In this document: positions 9,205-17,446 of the stretch, piece after piece
How positions within the stretch are numbered: the stretch's first letter is position 1
Layout: every line of letters starts with the position of its first letter
NCBI GenBank assembly: GCA_963701995.1
Contig: OY969693.1
Location: 372,001-436,000, forward strand
Origin: Methanoflorens sp963701995
GTDB lineage: Archaea; Halobacteriota; Bog-38; Methanoflorentales; Methanoflorentaceae
Reading direction: 5' to 3'
Length of the DNA stretch: 64,000 bases
Program-made: the position numbers and the translations under genes
The notes under the pieces: generated by a model
The model's database searches: none
Told to the model about the DNA's origin: nothing
The model's input: the letters and a program-made list of their open reading frames with translations, nothing else

Positions 9205-10362
9205 ATGGTCGTCACGGTGCCGCTATATGTTGATACCGAGCAAAGCGCGCTTGTCAGCGACTGTCGCAAACAGGCTGACGACGTGTGCGACACCCCTGAG
9301 GAAATGGCGCAGTGGCCGCCGCTCGTCGCTAACCTCGAAAAATGTGAAGGTGTTATCAAAGCGTATCGGAAAGCGGATTGCGAAGCGAAGCACGTTCAAA
9401 GCCATCATCAGCATCTCTACCGCGCCGCCGCCGTCTCCGGTACCTTCGCCGTTCTCTTTGCGATCCTCCAGCTGCACTTGGTTATCCCCGGATCTGTTGA
9501 ATATTTTCCCCGCTATGGGGAGGGTATCACGGCTATCATCGCATTAGCGGCCGTGCTTTTCGGTATCTTCGGGTTCGTGCAAAAGAAGTGGCTGGGCCTC
9601 CGCCACAAGGCTGAGCGGTTCAGGTTCCTCAAGTTCGAGTTCCTCATTGACCCAGGGCTCTGGGGCACTAACCCGAAAGACCGCGAACGTGCGGTAACAA
9701 AGCTGCACAATTGTTGTCACAAAATCGCGCAGGTCAACAGCAAGGATGAGTTGAGACGGGAGTTGAAAAAGTATGCAGAAAACGAAATTTTACCCAAAGA
9801 ACCGACGCGCTTAGCGAGCAGTGAAGCGAACGCATACACGCTGCACAGTCTCGTCGACTACTACCTCACGAAACGCTGCAGGAGCCAGCTCAAGTATTTT
9901 GAGTGCAAGTCCCGCGAGCTTTCACGAAGGGATCGCTACGTTAAGCTATTGCCGCCTCTCTTGTTCTTCTTTAGCATCAGTGCCGCGCTGGCGCACTTCT
10001 CCCTCGACCTCGCGCAAAGCGCGGAAATCACAGCACAAACAGCACCCGCATTTGATATAAGCATCACGCTGATCCTCATTGCCGCTTCACTCCCTGTCAT
10101 CGGGGCGGGCGTCCGGACGTTTCGATCAGCCTACGAGCCCGCGCGCAACAGGAGCCGCTACTGCGCGGCGCGGTCTGCACTCAAAAAGGCGGAGGAGCAG
10201 CTCGCTCAGAGTGCCAAACGCCTCCGCGGAACCTCCACCGAGGGACACACAACCATCGACGCCGACGAAGTGTTTCGCGACCTGTGGCGCTGCGAGCAAA
10301 TCCTAGAGGCTGAACACCGTGAGTGGCTCCGTCTCATGATAGAGGCAGAGTGGTTTGGCTAG
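9205..10362 (+). CDS. SLATT/DUF4231-like protein with two 2TM units
   Basis: A 385-residue membrane protein. ATG 9205 follows GAGGGGT at a good distance; an upstream in-frame GTG at 9088 would add a 39-residue Arg-rich tail that looks non-coding. Two pairs of membrane segments are at about residues 72-93/108-127 and 249-268/285-303. After each pair comes a basic amphipathic helix, the first with RHKAERFRFLKFEFL, and the protein ends with the E-x-REW pattern seen in DUF4231. This is the SLATT (SMODS- and SLOG-associating 2TM effector) arrangement, here duplicated. Such proteins are predicted pore-formers that depolarise the membrane when a nucleotide sensor is triggered. It sits between the SLOG-RyR and TIR genes, which fits that role. 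Confidence 0.75.
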   Translation: MVVTVPLYVDTEQSALVSDCRKQADDVCDTPEEMAQWPPLVANLEKCEGVIKAYRKADCEAKHVQSHHQHLYRAAAVSGTFAVLFAILQLHLVIPGSVEYFPRYGEGITAIIALAAVLFGIFGFVQKKWLGLRHKAERFRFLKFEFLIDPGLWGTNPKDRERAVTKLHNCCHKIAQVNSKDELRRELKKYAENEILPKEPTRLASSEANAYTLHSLVDYYLTKRCRSQLKYFECKSRELSRRDRYVKLLPPLLFFFSISAALAHFSLDLAQSAEITAQTAPAFDISITLILIAASLPVIGAGVRTFRSAYEPARNRSRYCAARSALKKAEEQLAQSAKRLRGTSTEGHTTIDADEVFRDLWRCEQILEAEHREWLRLMIEAEWFG

Positions 10363-10515
10363 GCAGCAGCGACCTTAGACAGAATCCGAAGCGCAGAGGC
10401 GAGAACTCCCCGTGTTGCGCGCGCAGAAAGTCGAAAGGCTTAAGAAAGGGCGCGTTCAAACAAATCTAAAATGCTTGTTTGTTCATAGTTACCACGGGAC
10501 AACGGAGGGAGGTAT

Positions 10516-11553
10516 ATGGGCGAACACATCTTTATCAGCTATTCGTCAAAGAACAAGGCCATCGCAGACGCCGTATGCCACAAACTCGAAGAGCGCAAGC
10601 TGCAGTGCTGGATAGCGCCGCGCGACATCCTGCCGGGTGCGAACTACGCCGAAGAGCTCATTAACGCGATTGACCAAAGCAAACTCTTCGTACTCATTTT
10701 TTCCAAGGATTCCAATCAATCGCAACACGTGCTCCGCGAGTGCGAGCGAGCCGTCTCGCGCGGGATTCCCATCGTGCCGTTTCGGATCGAGGACGTGCTC
10801 CCCGGCGCGGCACTGCAATACTTCATCGGCCCGCAGCAGTGGCTGGACGCTATCACCGCGCCGTGCGAAGCCCACATAAACCGACTCGCCGACACGGTGC
10901 ACATCCTCCTGACGCACGAGGACCTCACGCAAAAGAGCGCCGGTGAAGCGCTTGCCGACGCCGAAGCGCTTGCCGTGCAGCGACAGCAACAGGTAGTCCG
11001 CATGCGGCGGACCACGATCGCGCTTGCCGCGGTGGTGGTGATTCTCGCCGCGGTGGGCGGCGGGTGGTTCTTCACGCAGCAGATGAATCAGGCCAGTATG
11101 AACCTGGTGCCCTTCGTGGATAAGGCGGCAGGGTTTCAGCTTCAGGTTCCTCAGGGCTGGACCAAGGCTCATCCGAACACCGCTCCTAGCGAGCCTCCGA
11201 TCGCCGTGATAGTCTACCTGCCGACGAGCAATCAGGCAGAAAACGTGTTCGTGAACAACGTGTCAGCAAAGGGGGCCAACTTTGATAACGTTACTAGCAC
11301 GAACCTTGAAACCGCGCAGAAGCTGGTTGACAGCAACCAGATCACCATGCAAGAGTCAGGCCTGACGAGCTGGGCGGGACAAAACGCGTACAAGCTCGTG
11401 TACACGATCAAAAGCTCAGGCCTCCAGTGCATGCAAATCTGGACGGTCAAAAACAATACTGTGTACCAGCTCACATATAACGCACAGCCCCAGCACTACA
11501 ACCAGTACTTGTCAACGGTCCAAAACATGGTCAACTCGTTCCAGTTCATCTGA
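10516..11553 (+). CDS. TIR domain - transmembrane - PsbP-like ectodomain protein
   Basis: A 345-residue protein. ATG 10516 has a GGAGG site just upstream. Residues 1-130 are a TIR domain: HIFISYSSKNK (first strand), RDILPGANY (box 2) and HVLRECERAV with Glu75, the position of the catalytic glutamate of NAD-cleaving TIR enzymes. A linker and one membrane segment (166-187) lead to a C-terminal domain (195-345) resembling PsbP/DUF1795, with GFQLQVPQGW at its start and VNSFQFI at the end. The basic residues before the segment put TIR in the cytoplasm and the PsbP-like domain outside. This is a receptor-like layout. The lipoprotein at 44848 has a similar ectodomain. It lies in the SLOG/SLATT cluster. 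Confidence 0.85.
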   Translation: MGEHIFISYSSKNKAIADAVCHKLEERKLQCWIAPRDILPGANYAEELINAIDQSKLFVLIFSKDSNQSQHVLRECERAVSRGIPIVPFRIEDVLPGAALQYFIGPQQWLDAITAPCEAHINRLADTVHILLTHEDLTQKSAGEALADAEALAVQRQQQVVRMRRTTIALAAVVVILAAVGGGWFFTQQMNQASMNLVPFVDKAAGFQLQVPQGWTKAHPNTAPSEPPIAVIVYLPTSNQAENVFVNNVSAKGANFDNVTSTNLETAQKLVDSNQITMQESGLTSWAGQNAYKLVYTIKSSGLQCMQIWTVKNNTVYQLTYNAQPQHYNQYLSTVQNMVNSFQFI

Positions 11554-11866
11554 AAGCGCGTCAGGCACGGCTGCCCTCGCGGATGTCGCGGATTCTATGC
11601 GATACAGTAAAACGAGTGAACTGGCGCACTGCGATTGCAACGAGTGAGACCGTAGGCCCGCTACTCGCGGAGTAACGTGCGGTTGTCGTTCCACGCGCGA
11701 AACGCGTCAGACCGCTTAATTCAGCGTGATCGTGCGCACCGATCGTTAGCACGCGTCAGCTAAACAGAAACGTTTATGCTGCTGAACCTTGTCTTGTTTT
11801 CAATCTAATCTCACGCGCCGTAGCGCAAGCGCCACTGCGGTGGGGTACTTTCACGAGGCGATCAAG
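11554..11866. other. Intergenic stretch
   Basis: About 310 bases with no supported gene on either strand. A weak TATA-like element (CGTTTATGC, near 11770) lies upstream of the HEAT-repeat gene. Confidence 0.4.
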
Positions 11867-13246
11867 ATGAATAACGACAGCGACGTAGAAAGCCTCATTG
11901 CGGACTTGGGAAGTTCGGAATGGCACACGCGGAGCGAGGCCGTGCGAGCGCTCCGTAAGCTCGGTGATAAGCGAGCCGTTGCGCCTGTCATCAGCATGTT
12001 AAACGACGAAAATAAGGTGGTGCGCAAGTACGCGGCATACACGCTCGACAAACTCGGTGACACCCGTGCGGTTGAGCCCCTTATCAGCGCGCTGAGCGAT
12101 GAGAGCACGAGCGTGCGGAGCATGGCCGCCCAATCGCTCGGCCACCTGGGCGATACTCGCGCCGTAGCGCCCCTCCTCAACGCCTTGCGCGACGACGAAG
12201 AGTGGCTCGTGCGCGACGCAGCGGCGCACGCACTCAGCCACCTCGGTGACAAGCGCGCCGTGGAGCCCCTCATCGCTGCCCTCGACGACGAACACTGGTT
12301 CGTTCGTGAGGCGGCCGTGCACGCCGTAAGCAAGTTGGACGATCAGCGTGCCCTTGAACCGCTGATTTCTGAAGCCTTTGACGACGAGCACTGGTTCGTT
12401 CGTGAGGCGGCAGTACAAGCGCTCGCGGCGCTTGGCGACCCGCGCGCCGTTGAGGCGCTCATCACGATTGTTGCGAGCCCAAAAAGCGAAGCGGACCGGG
12501 GCAGCAGCGGCGATATATACGTTCGAAAGGCTGCGGCGCAGGGGCTGGGCCAGCTCCGTGATAAGCGCGCGATTGAACCGCTCGTCGTCGCGCTGACCGA
12601 CGAGTACCGCGTCGTTCGCGAGGAGGCAGCACGAGGCCTCGGGCAGCTCCGTGATAAACGCCCAGTTACACGCCTCATCCGCGCGTTGGACGACGAATAT
12701 TGGCTCGTGCGCGAGGCAGCTGCACGCAGTCTTGGCCAAATTGGTGATGATCGTGCCGCGGACGCCCTGTTTGACACAGTTATGGGTAACCGACCGTGGA
12801 TCCGTGACTTAGACGATGAAGACAAGTACGTGCGCAAGGCGGCGACACACGCGCTTTGGAAGCTTGGCGACATGCGCGCCATTGACGGGCTGATCGACAA
12901 CCTACAAAGCGATGATCGTTTTGTTCGCAAAGCCGCGGCAGAAACGCTTGGCCAGCTCGGCGATGACCGCGCCGTTGATGCGCTCATTAATGCTCTCGCC
13001 AATTCGGAGAACAATGACCGAGCCCACGCCGCTGACGCGTTGGGCAAGATCGGCGATACGCGGGCCGTTGAGCCACTGATGCGCGCCCTGAGCGACGGTA
13101 GTACGGTGGTACGCACGTACGCCGCGTACGCGCTCGGGCAACTCAACGATTCGCGAGCGCTCGATGCACTCACGCGGGCTTCAAATGATGCGGACGTCGA
13201 CGTACGGGATTCTGCTGCTCATGCTTTGTGGCGACTTCGACGGTGA
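11867..13246 (+). CDS. HEAT-repeat protein (PBS-lyase type repeats)
   Basis: A 459-residue solenoid made almost wholly of about 14 HEAT-like repeats of ~31 residues, each with the pattern LGD-x-RAVEPLI-x-AL followed by D-x-VR-x-AA. I chose ATG 11867, preceded by GAGGCG, over an upstream frame start with no such site. Repeats of this kind are protein-protein interaction scaffolds; the phycocyanobilin-lyase name refers only to the repeat family and no lyase function is implied. The gene is on the same strand just after the TIR gene, so it could be part of the conflict cluster, but HEAT proteins are also common alone in methanogen-related archaea. Confidence 0.88.
   Translation: MNNDSDVESLIADLGSSEWHTRSEAVRALRKLGDKRAVAPVISMLNDENKVVRKYAAYTLDKLGDTRAVEPLISALSDESTSVRSMAAQSLGHLGDTRAVAPLLNALRDDEEWLVRDAAAHALSHLGDKRAVEPLIAALDDEHWFVREAAVHAVSKLDDQRALEPLISEAFDDEHWFVREAAVQALAALGDPRAVEALITIVASPKSEADRGSSGDIYVRKAAAQGLGQLRDKRAIEPLVVALTDEYRVVREEAARGLGQLRDKRPVTRLIRALDDEYWLVREAAARSLGQIGDDRAADALFDTVMGNRPWIRDLDDEDKYVRKAATHALWKLGDMRAIDGLIDNLQSDDRFVRKAAAETLGQLGDDRAVDALINALANSENNDRAHAADALGKIGDTRAVEPLMRALSDGSTVVRTYAAYALGQLNDSRALDALTRASNDADVDVRDSAAHALWRLRR
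11900..13240 (+). repeat. Tandem ~93-bp coding repeats of the HEAT protein
   Basis: The DNA encoding the HEAT units is visibly repetitive, with recurring segments such as GTTCGTGAGGCGGC (at 12300 and 12400) and CAGCTCCGTGATAA (at 12551 and 12644). Similarity between neighbouring units suggests past unit duplication. Confidence 0.6.
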
Positions 13247-13470
13247 TTTTTGTCATTTATTACCCCGTTGACGAAAAAATCAACCAAAAAAGTCAGAAGG
13301 CGGCGTGATTGCTTAAATGTTTTTTCAGCTGCGGAAGCTTCGCCGTTTTTAATGCAACTAGGATGGTCAATCAGCCGCTTTCACACGACCATCGAAGTTG
13401 ACGTTTCGACCACCCTGACGGCTGAATAGTAAAATCCGTTCCTCGTCCGCCCATTGGTGAAGGTAAACAA

Positions 13471-13501
13471 ACGGTCGGGCGTTCGAATTGCCTCGAGCCC
13501 A
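13471..13501 (+). other. tRNA 3'-end-like fragment, possible attachment-site remnant
   Basis: Positions 13477-13493 fold as a T arm (GGGCG, loop TTCGAAT, TGCCT) followed by CGAGCCC and A, like the 3' acceptor strand of a tRNA-Lys. There is no matching 5' half (GGGCTCG) upstream, so it is not a complete tRNA. Such fragments arise when elements integrate into tRNA genes; no integrase is visible in this window. Confidence 0.3.
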
Positions 13502-13563
13502 TCGTTCTTTTTACAATCGGACGCGAAAATTAAGGCAGAAGCCGCGGATGACGAGGACGAAGA

Positions 13564-13594
13564 GTTGCATAACTCTGAGGATAAGTTGTGCAAC
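13564..13594. repeat. Imperfect inverted repeat
   Basis: GTTGCATAACT (13564-13574) and AGTTGTGCAAC (13584-13594) pair at 10 of 11 positions around a 9-base loop. No T tract follows. It could be an operator or part of a mobile-element end; function unknown. Confidence 0.4.
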
Positions 13595-13762
13595 TTTAGT
13601 ACCGCGACAATGAAAAAAGTCGCTTGCTAGAATCACGACAGAGGGGAAGTCGACGAGGACAGCAACGAGCGCATAGATATGCTCTGGTGGGGGCTTATTC
13701 CTGAAGACTGAGACGATTACGGCGAAAACGATCTTTATCTTTTAGAGGCCGGTCAAAGCAGC

Positions 13763-14917
13763 CTAAATTGGATGTAAGATGTTAAAGAAGGCAGTCAACG
13801 CAGACAATGCGGAGATAGCCACTGTGAGCGCTGCATTCAAAGACGCTCTATATGGGCTTACCACTTGGACTACAAAAAGTGACGCAATATAGATTTCTTT
13901 GGTATCCTCTTTCGGACTCACCTTGTTCACGGTGAAGTTTACCGTGTGCTTCCCAGTATTGACAAAATGGCAACTCCACAGAGCTTTTATACTTTGGAAT
14001 CGACTCGGGAGCTTCAGCTGCTTCTTTGACGCAATATTTACACCGGCTGCTTCGAGCTCTACCTCAAGGTAAGCGTCGCGTTCTACGTTATCACTAAGTT
14101 CCGTATCACGAAAAAGCCATACCTCTACTGATTTTGAGTCACCAACACGCATTTTTCGAGGGACTATGCTAAACAAATAATCGATGAAGTCAAATTTGGC
14201 GCTAAAAGACTTAACTGATGACTGCTGCAGGACTCTTACACTGCGGTACCCTATGACGGAAAATGCGAGATACGAGACGACAAAAAGCGCTACGCCGACG
14301 CCGTGTATTGGGTTTGAAGAGTAGATCGTCAAAAGATTTTTCTGGTCCAGCACCGTAAACAGCACAAGTAAGGCCCCTGCAAGTATCACAAGGCCGCAAG
14401 CGAAAGAGTAAACTCCCCACCTGCTGCGAAAAGCTAAATCATCTATTTGCTTTTGCGTCTCATTCAACTTTTCCACTAATGCTTCGATTGATCGTTTTCC
14501 CGTGTCACTTCCATTCGAAGGTCGAGATTCCCCTTTTTGTTTTTTTTGGGCGTTTAGGAGCCGCTCATGATATTTTAGGGCCTCTTCGAGATGCGCTTTA
14601 TTGTACCTACTCTCAAACCAGTATTCCGTGGTTGTTAAATGCACTCGAAAATGGTAAGCCAATAGCATGAACACACCGCTGAATACGAGAAAATAGCTCA
14701 GTATTGCGAAAGAGAACTGGTCCTCCGTGCTATTGTTAAGGAAATATACTGCGAAGCCAGCGAAAACTAGCAGTATTGCGGGTGCCAAAAGAGCGGTCAA
14801 TGGAAAAAGAGTGCGTAATTCGCCAAGTCTTTCTTGGCGATCCGACTCGATATGTTTTCGCCTTTCTGCAAGATCATCTAGACCTTCTGTTAACTGGACG
14901 ACATCGGGTTTCGACAT
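13763..14917 (-). CDS. Five-TM membrane protein of unknown function
   Basis: A 384-residue protein with a Shine-Dalgarno site (AAGGGGAG) before ATG 14917. It has a charged N-terminal helix, two membrane segments (~38-60 and ~68-90), a Lys/Glu-rich coiled-coil-like stretch (~100-165), two more segments (~170-190, ~205-225), a soluble beta-rich domain (~240-355) and a final hydrophobic helix (~360-382). I recognise no family. The layout of membrane pairs separated by coiled coil recalls effector proteins, and it neighbours the TIR/SLATT cluster, but on the opposite strand. A role in that system is only a guess. Confidence 0.8.
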   Translation of the reverse strand: MSKPDVVQLTEGLDDLAERRKHIESDRQERLGELRTLFPLTALLAPAILLVFAGFAVYFLNNSTEDQFSFAILSYFLVFSGVFMLLAYHFRVHLTTTEYWFESRYNKAHLEEALKYHERLLNAQKKQKGESRPSNGSDTGKRSIEALVEKLNETQKQIDDLAFRSRWGVYSFACGLVILAGALLVLFTVLDQKNLLTIYSSNPIHGVGVALFVVSYLAFSVIGYRSVRVLQQSSVKSFSAKFDFIDYLFSIVPRKMRVGDSKSVEVWLFRDTELSDNVERDAYLEVELEAAGVNIASKKQLKLPSRFQSIKALWSCHFVNTGKHTVNFTVNKVSPKEDTKEIYIASLFVVQVVSPYRASLNAALTVAISALSALTAFFNILHPI

Positions 14918-15085
14918 CGGGTTTTCTCCCCTTTACGAGGTTTCTCTGCAGCCGACGCGCTCCATACCGAACCTTGTAATTAGGTTTTTTCCCTTGCGAA
15001 AATTACTATAATGCATTACGACCTTATCTGATAAAGATTTCGCTATTAAATATTGTCAACATTGTTCCCTTTTGTCAATTGGGCT

Positions 15086-15202
15086 TCATTTTGATCTCAT
15101 TTCTTCGGCGCACGCTTCGCAGCACCACAGATAGTAGCAGACGTTTGAATTCTTGCTTCCGATGAACGGACCCTCTATCTCTCGCGGATCCCGATACCAC
15201 AA
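15086..15202 (-). CDS. Possible 38-residue Cys-rich miniprotein, TTG start
   Basis: A short frame reading WYRDPREIEGPFIG, then NVCYYLWCCEACAEEM, then stop. The four cysteines (one, then CC, then C) and the strong aromatic content look like a small metal-binding protein rather than random translation. The only possible start is TTG at 15202, with no clear ribosome binding site, so confidence is low. Confidence 0.38.
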   Translation of the reverse strand: MWYRDPREIEGPFIGSKNSNVCYYLWCCEACAEEMRSK

Positions 15203-15287
15203 CTCTTAGGATGAAAAAGAGGTATAGGTTTCAAAACGGTGGCGGGTGACTAAACACCCCCATTACAAAACGCGAAGAGGTCACAAA

Positions 15288-15608
15288 ATGCCCAAATTTT
15301 TTGTTAGATGGCGCATTGACAATTCAATGCTTGCTATTCCCGCTACACCGGAAGAAATCAGGAAACTGTTCTCCTCGATGCTCGAAATGGTAAAAGAGGA
15401 TTTACGCTATAACTCATTTACAGAGTGGGGACAATTTGCTAACGGAACGGACGGATATGTTCTAAGCGAGCTCAACGACGTAGCAGACCTAGCTGCGGTC
15501 ATGAACAAGTACAGGCCGTTAATCACGTGGGACATACGTCCGGTGCTTGGTCTTGACGAATCGATGGTGGTGATAAATGAAGCTGGCGCGACCGTACGGC
15601 TTGATTAA
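15288..15608 (+). CDS. DUF3303-like small protein
   Basis: A 106-residue cytoplasmic protein beginning MPKFFVRWRID at ATG 15288, preceded by GAGGTC. It resembles a family of small ferredoxin-fold proteins annotated as DUF3303: a strand with F-x-V-x-W, a helix with LFSSMLEMVKEDL, then EWGQF and a C-terminal PVLGLDESM strand. No catalytic residues stand out. It stands alone between two minus-strand genes. The function is unknown. Confidence 0.8.
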   Translation: MPKFFVRWRIDNSMLAIPATPEEIRKLFSSMLEMVKEDLRYNSFTEWGQFANGTDGYVLSELNDVADLAAVMNKYRPLITWDIRPVLGLDESMVVINEAGATVRLD

Positions 15609-15925
15609 AAGCTGTGCGTAGATATACTGGAGCGAATTTCGTGCATTAACTGTTCGACGTAAACAAAAAGGGCTCGGTTCGTGGCCATTTCATGGCGGCC
15701 ATAGTCGATAAGCGTGCATAATTCCAGTACACGTGAGCCTGACTTTCGCCTTCGTGTACAAGCGCGCGGAGCGGAAGAGGCACGCAAGGCGTCGATCAAA
15801 AAATAAGGCTCAGCAAAATCGTGAAGCGCGACAAACCGCCGTCGAGCGAGAGCCGTCGTCAATACAACCGTAATCGGTTCGTCAGGTGGAGACGGCGCGC
15901 ATCCCCTGATCCAAGGTGGCGACAA
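15605..15925 (-). CDS. Possible hypothetical protein overlapping the flavodoxin gene end
   Basis: A 106-codon minus-strand frame. Its N-terminal 44 bases overlap the flavodoxin C-terminus, and it lies directly downstream. The predicted product has some helical character (ALFVYVEQLMHEIRSSI) but no known domain, and Arg-rich composition in the middle could mean it is not coding. No ribosome binding site decides the start. Confidence 0.3.
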   Translation of the reverse strand: MSPPWIRGCAPSPPDEPITVVLTTALARRRFVALHDFAEPYFLIDALRASSAPRACTRRRKSGSRVLELCTLIDYGRHEMATNRALFVYVEQLMHEIRSSISTHSF

Positions 15926-16391
15926 AATTCTGAACCGTTAGGATGTGTTTTCCCTTCACAACCTCTTTCGTTGTCGTATAGAACGTCGCAATAGGGGGAT
16001 TTCCAGTGAGCTCCTGCATATCCTGCAGCGTGGTCTTGTTTCCCGAGTAGTCGTAGGTACAGAAGAATGCCGCGTTTTTAACTCTGCCCGCGTTGTTCGT
16101 CATGTACGTCCTGAGGGCACTGGCCACCGTGTACGCCCACACCGGACCGCCGAGTATTACGAGGTCGTACGATGAGGGATCGTACATGGTCGGCTTGATC
16201 GGAACGATTTTCTTCTCTGCCGCCTCTTGGTGGGAGAGCTTGTAGCCTGCAGTGCCCGCTCGATTGGTAGGATCGATGAGCTCTTCAAAGTCACATTTGA
16301 ACGACGTCTGCTGTCCAATGGTGCTCATCACCGTTCTCGCAACCTTTCTTGCCGTTCCGGTTCTTGAATAGAATGCGATTAGGCACTTCAC
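15882..16391 (-). CDS. Flavodoxin family protein
   Basis: A 169-residue flavodoxin-fold protein. The FMN phosphate-binding loop is YSRTGTARK at residues 8-16, and the isoalloxazine-binding loop follows LVILGGPVWAYTVASALRTY. Flavodoxins are low-potential electron carriers, and this short form is related to archaeal and clostridial flavodoxins used in place of ferredoxin. Length is normal. It is next to no obvious redox partner gene. Confidence 0.9.
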   Translation of the reverse strand: MKCLIAFYSRTGTARKVARTVMSTIGQQTSFKCDFEELIDPTNRAGTAGYKLSHQEAAEKKIVPIKPTMYDPSSYDLVILGGPVWAYTVASALRTYMTNNAGRVKNAAFFCTYDYSGNKTTLQDMQELTGNPPIATFYTTTKEVVKGKHILTVQNFVATLDQGMRAVST

Positions 16392-16646
16392 GGTTTAGAC
16401 GGTGCCTGAAATCCTATTTAACTTTTTCGAGAACGGTCCCCTTACTACGGCTTATTGCCGTAACAGCGCGACTTTTAGCCGCAACTGGGGCACGTACGCG
16501 ACGGTGCCAAGCGAAGCCATCTGTCGCGTGCACGGCCGCCACTGTCTGATCAAGTCAGTTTCATCGCTACGATGCACGGGCCGCGCTCTCGCAGGTGAGC
16601 GTTCTGGCCTTGGCACGCCACTCAATCGGTGCCCCTTTACGCACCG

Positions 16647-17177
16647 CTACGCCAACAGCGCCTTCCGTACTTCCCGGGCGTTTTCCTTGGTCGTCAGCAC
16701 TTCCACAAGGTCGAGGGCAAAGTCAATGGCGGTTCCCGGGCCTTGGCTTGTAATGATTGTACCCTGCCGCACTACACGCTCTTCTTCTACGCGCTGCGCG
16801 CCCGGGATTTCGAGCCCCGGATAACACGTCGCCGTCGCCCCTTCCATGATGCCCGCGACGCCGAGCACGTGCGGCGCAGCACAAATCGCGGCAACGTACT
16901 TGCCGGCTTTGTATGCTGCGCGTATGAGCCTGAGAACGCGTTGATCGCGTTCGAGGTTGATGTAGCCGGGGTTTCCCCCTGGAAGGACAAGGGCGTCGCA
17001 CGCCTTGACGTCGTCGATAGAGATGTCAGACATTAGTTTGATCCCGTGCCCACCCACGATGGGCGGATCCGCAATGCCGGCAAGGAGGACTGAAATGCCG
17101 GCGCGTCGGAGCACGTCGACGATGGTGACCGCCTCGAGTTCCTCAAACCCGGGGGCAAGGATGACAACTACGTTCAT
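16647..17177 (-). CDS. DJ-1/PfpI family protein
   Basis: A 176-residue member of the DJ-1/PfpI superfamily. The nucleophile elbow AAICAAPHVLG holds Cys99, and the acidic partner Glu15 is in GFEELEAVT. Members act as protein deglycases, glyoxalases or chaperones, and the exact activity here is not decided by sequence. Length is normal for the DJ-1 group. It is a single gene between flavodoxin and TIGR04076 genes. Confidence 0.92.
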   Translation of the reverse strand: MNVVVILAPGFEELEAVTIVDVLRRAGISVLLAGIADPPIVGGHGIKLMSDISIDDVKACDALVLPGGNPGYINLERDQRVLRLIRAAYKAGKYVAAICAAPHVLGVAGIMEGATATCYPGLEIPGAQRVEEERVVRQGTIITSQGPGTAIDFALDLVEVLTTKENAREVRKALLA

Positions 17178-17406
17178 ACGTCTACCTGAGGCCTCCAGGC
17201 TCTTAAGCGTTTTTGACGCTTGTAAGGCCCGCGCACCGCCTGGGAAGCCTGGCGCGGGTCAACGGCGATAGCAGTTAAGCGCAATCAAACCGAAAACGCT
17301 GCGGCGAGCTGCCAACGGGTCAAGCATGCTCGCGCGCGGCCATTTCTTTCTTGCGAATGAGGATGGCTCGTCCGACGTGGTGCTTTGCCCGCTGCGCCGA
17401 CCAAAT

Positions 17407-17415
17407 GATATAAAG
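17407..17415 (+). promoter_or_regulatory. TATA-like box upstream of the TIGR04076 gene
   Basis: GATATAAAG lies about 35 bases before ATG 17447 on the plus strand. Confidence 0.5.
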
Positions 17416-17446
17416 GGCCGTTGCTATTCTCTCTTGAGGTAATGCG

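Larger units (their letters stand above)
13247..13762. other. AT-rich intergenic stretch with inverted repeat and tRNA-like fragment
   Basis: About 515 bases without a gene I can support. It holds a tRNA 3'-end-like segment (13471-13501) and an imperfect inverted repeat (13564-13594), both listed separately. A 60-codon plus-strand frame through 13430-13627 ends in an acidic tail but has no start codon. Confidence 0.4.

Noticed and set aside
11900..13240. CRISPR-like or DNA satellite repeats
   Set aside because: The repetition is in-frame coding DNA of HEAT units with a 93-bp period and no spacer-repeat pattern.
13381..13593. Minus-strand open frame with EAIRTPDR
   Set aside because: The peptide is the antisense reading of a T-arm-like sequence, not a protein; it instead points to the tRNA 3' fragment on the plus strand.
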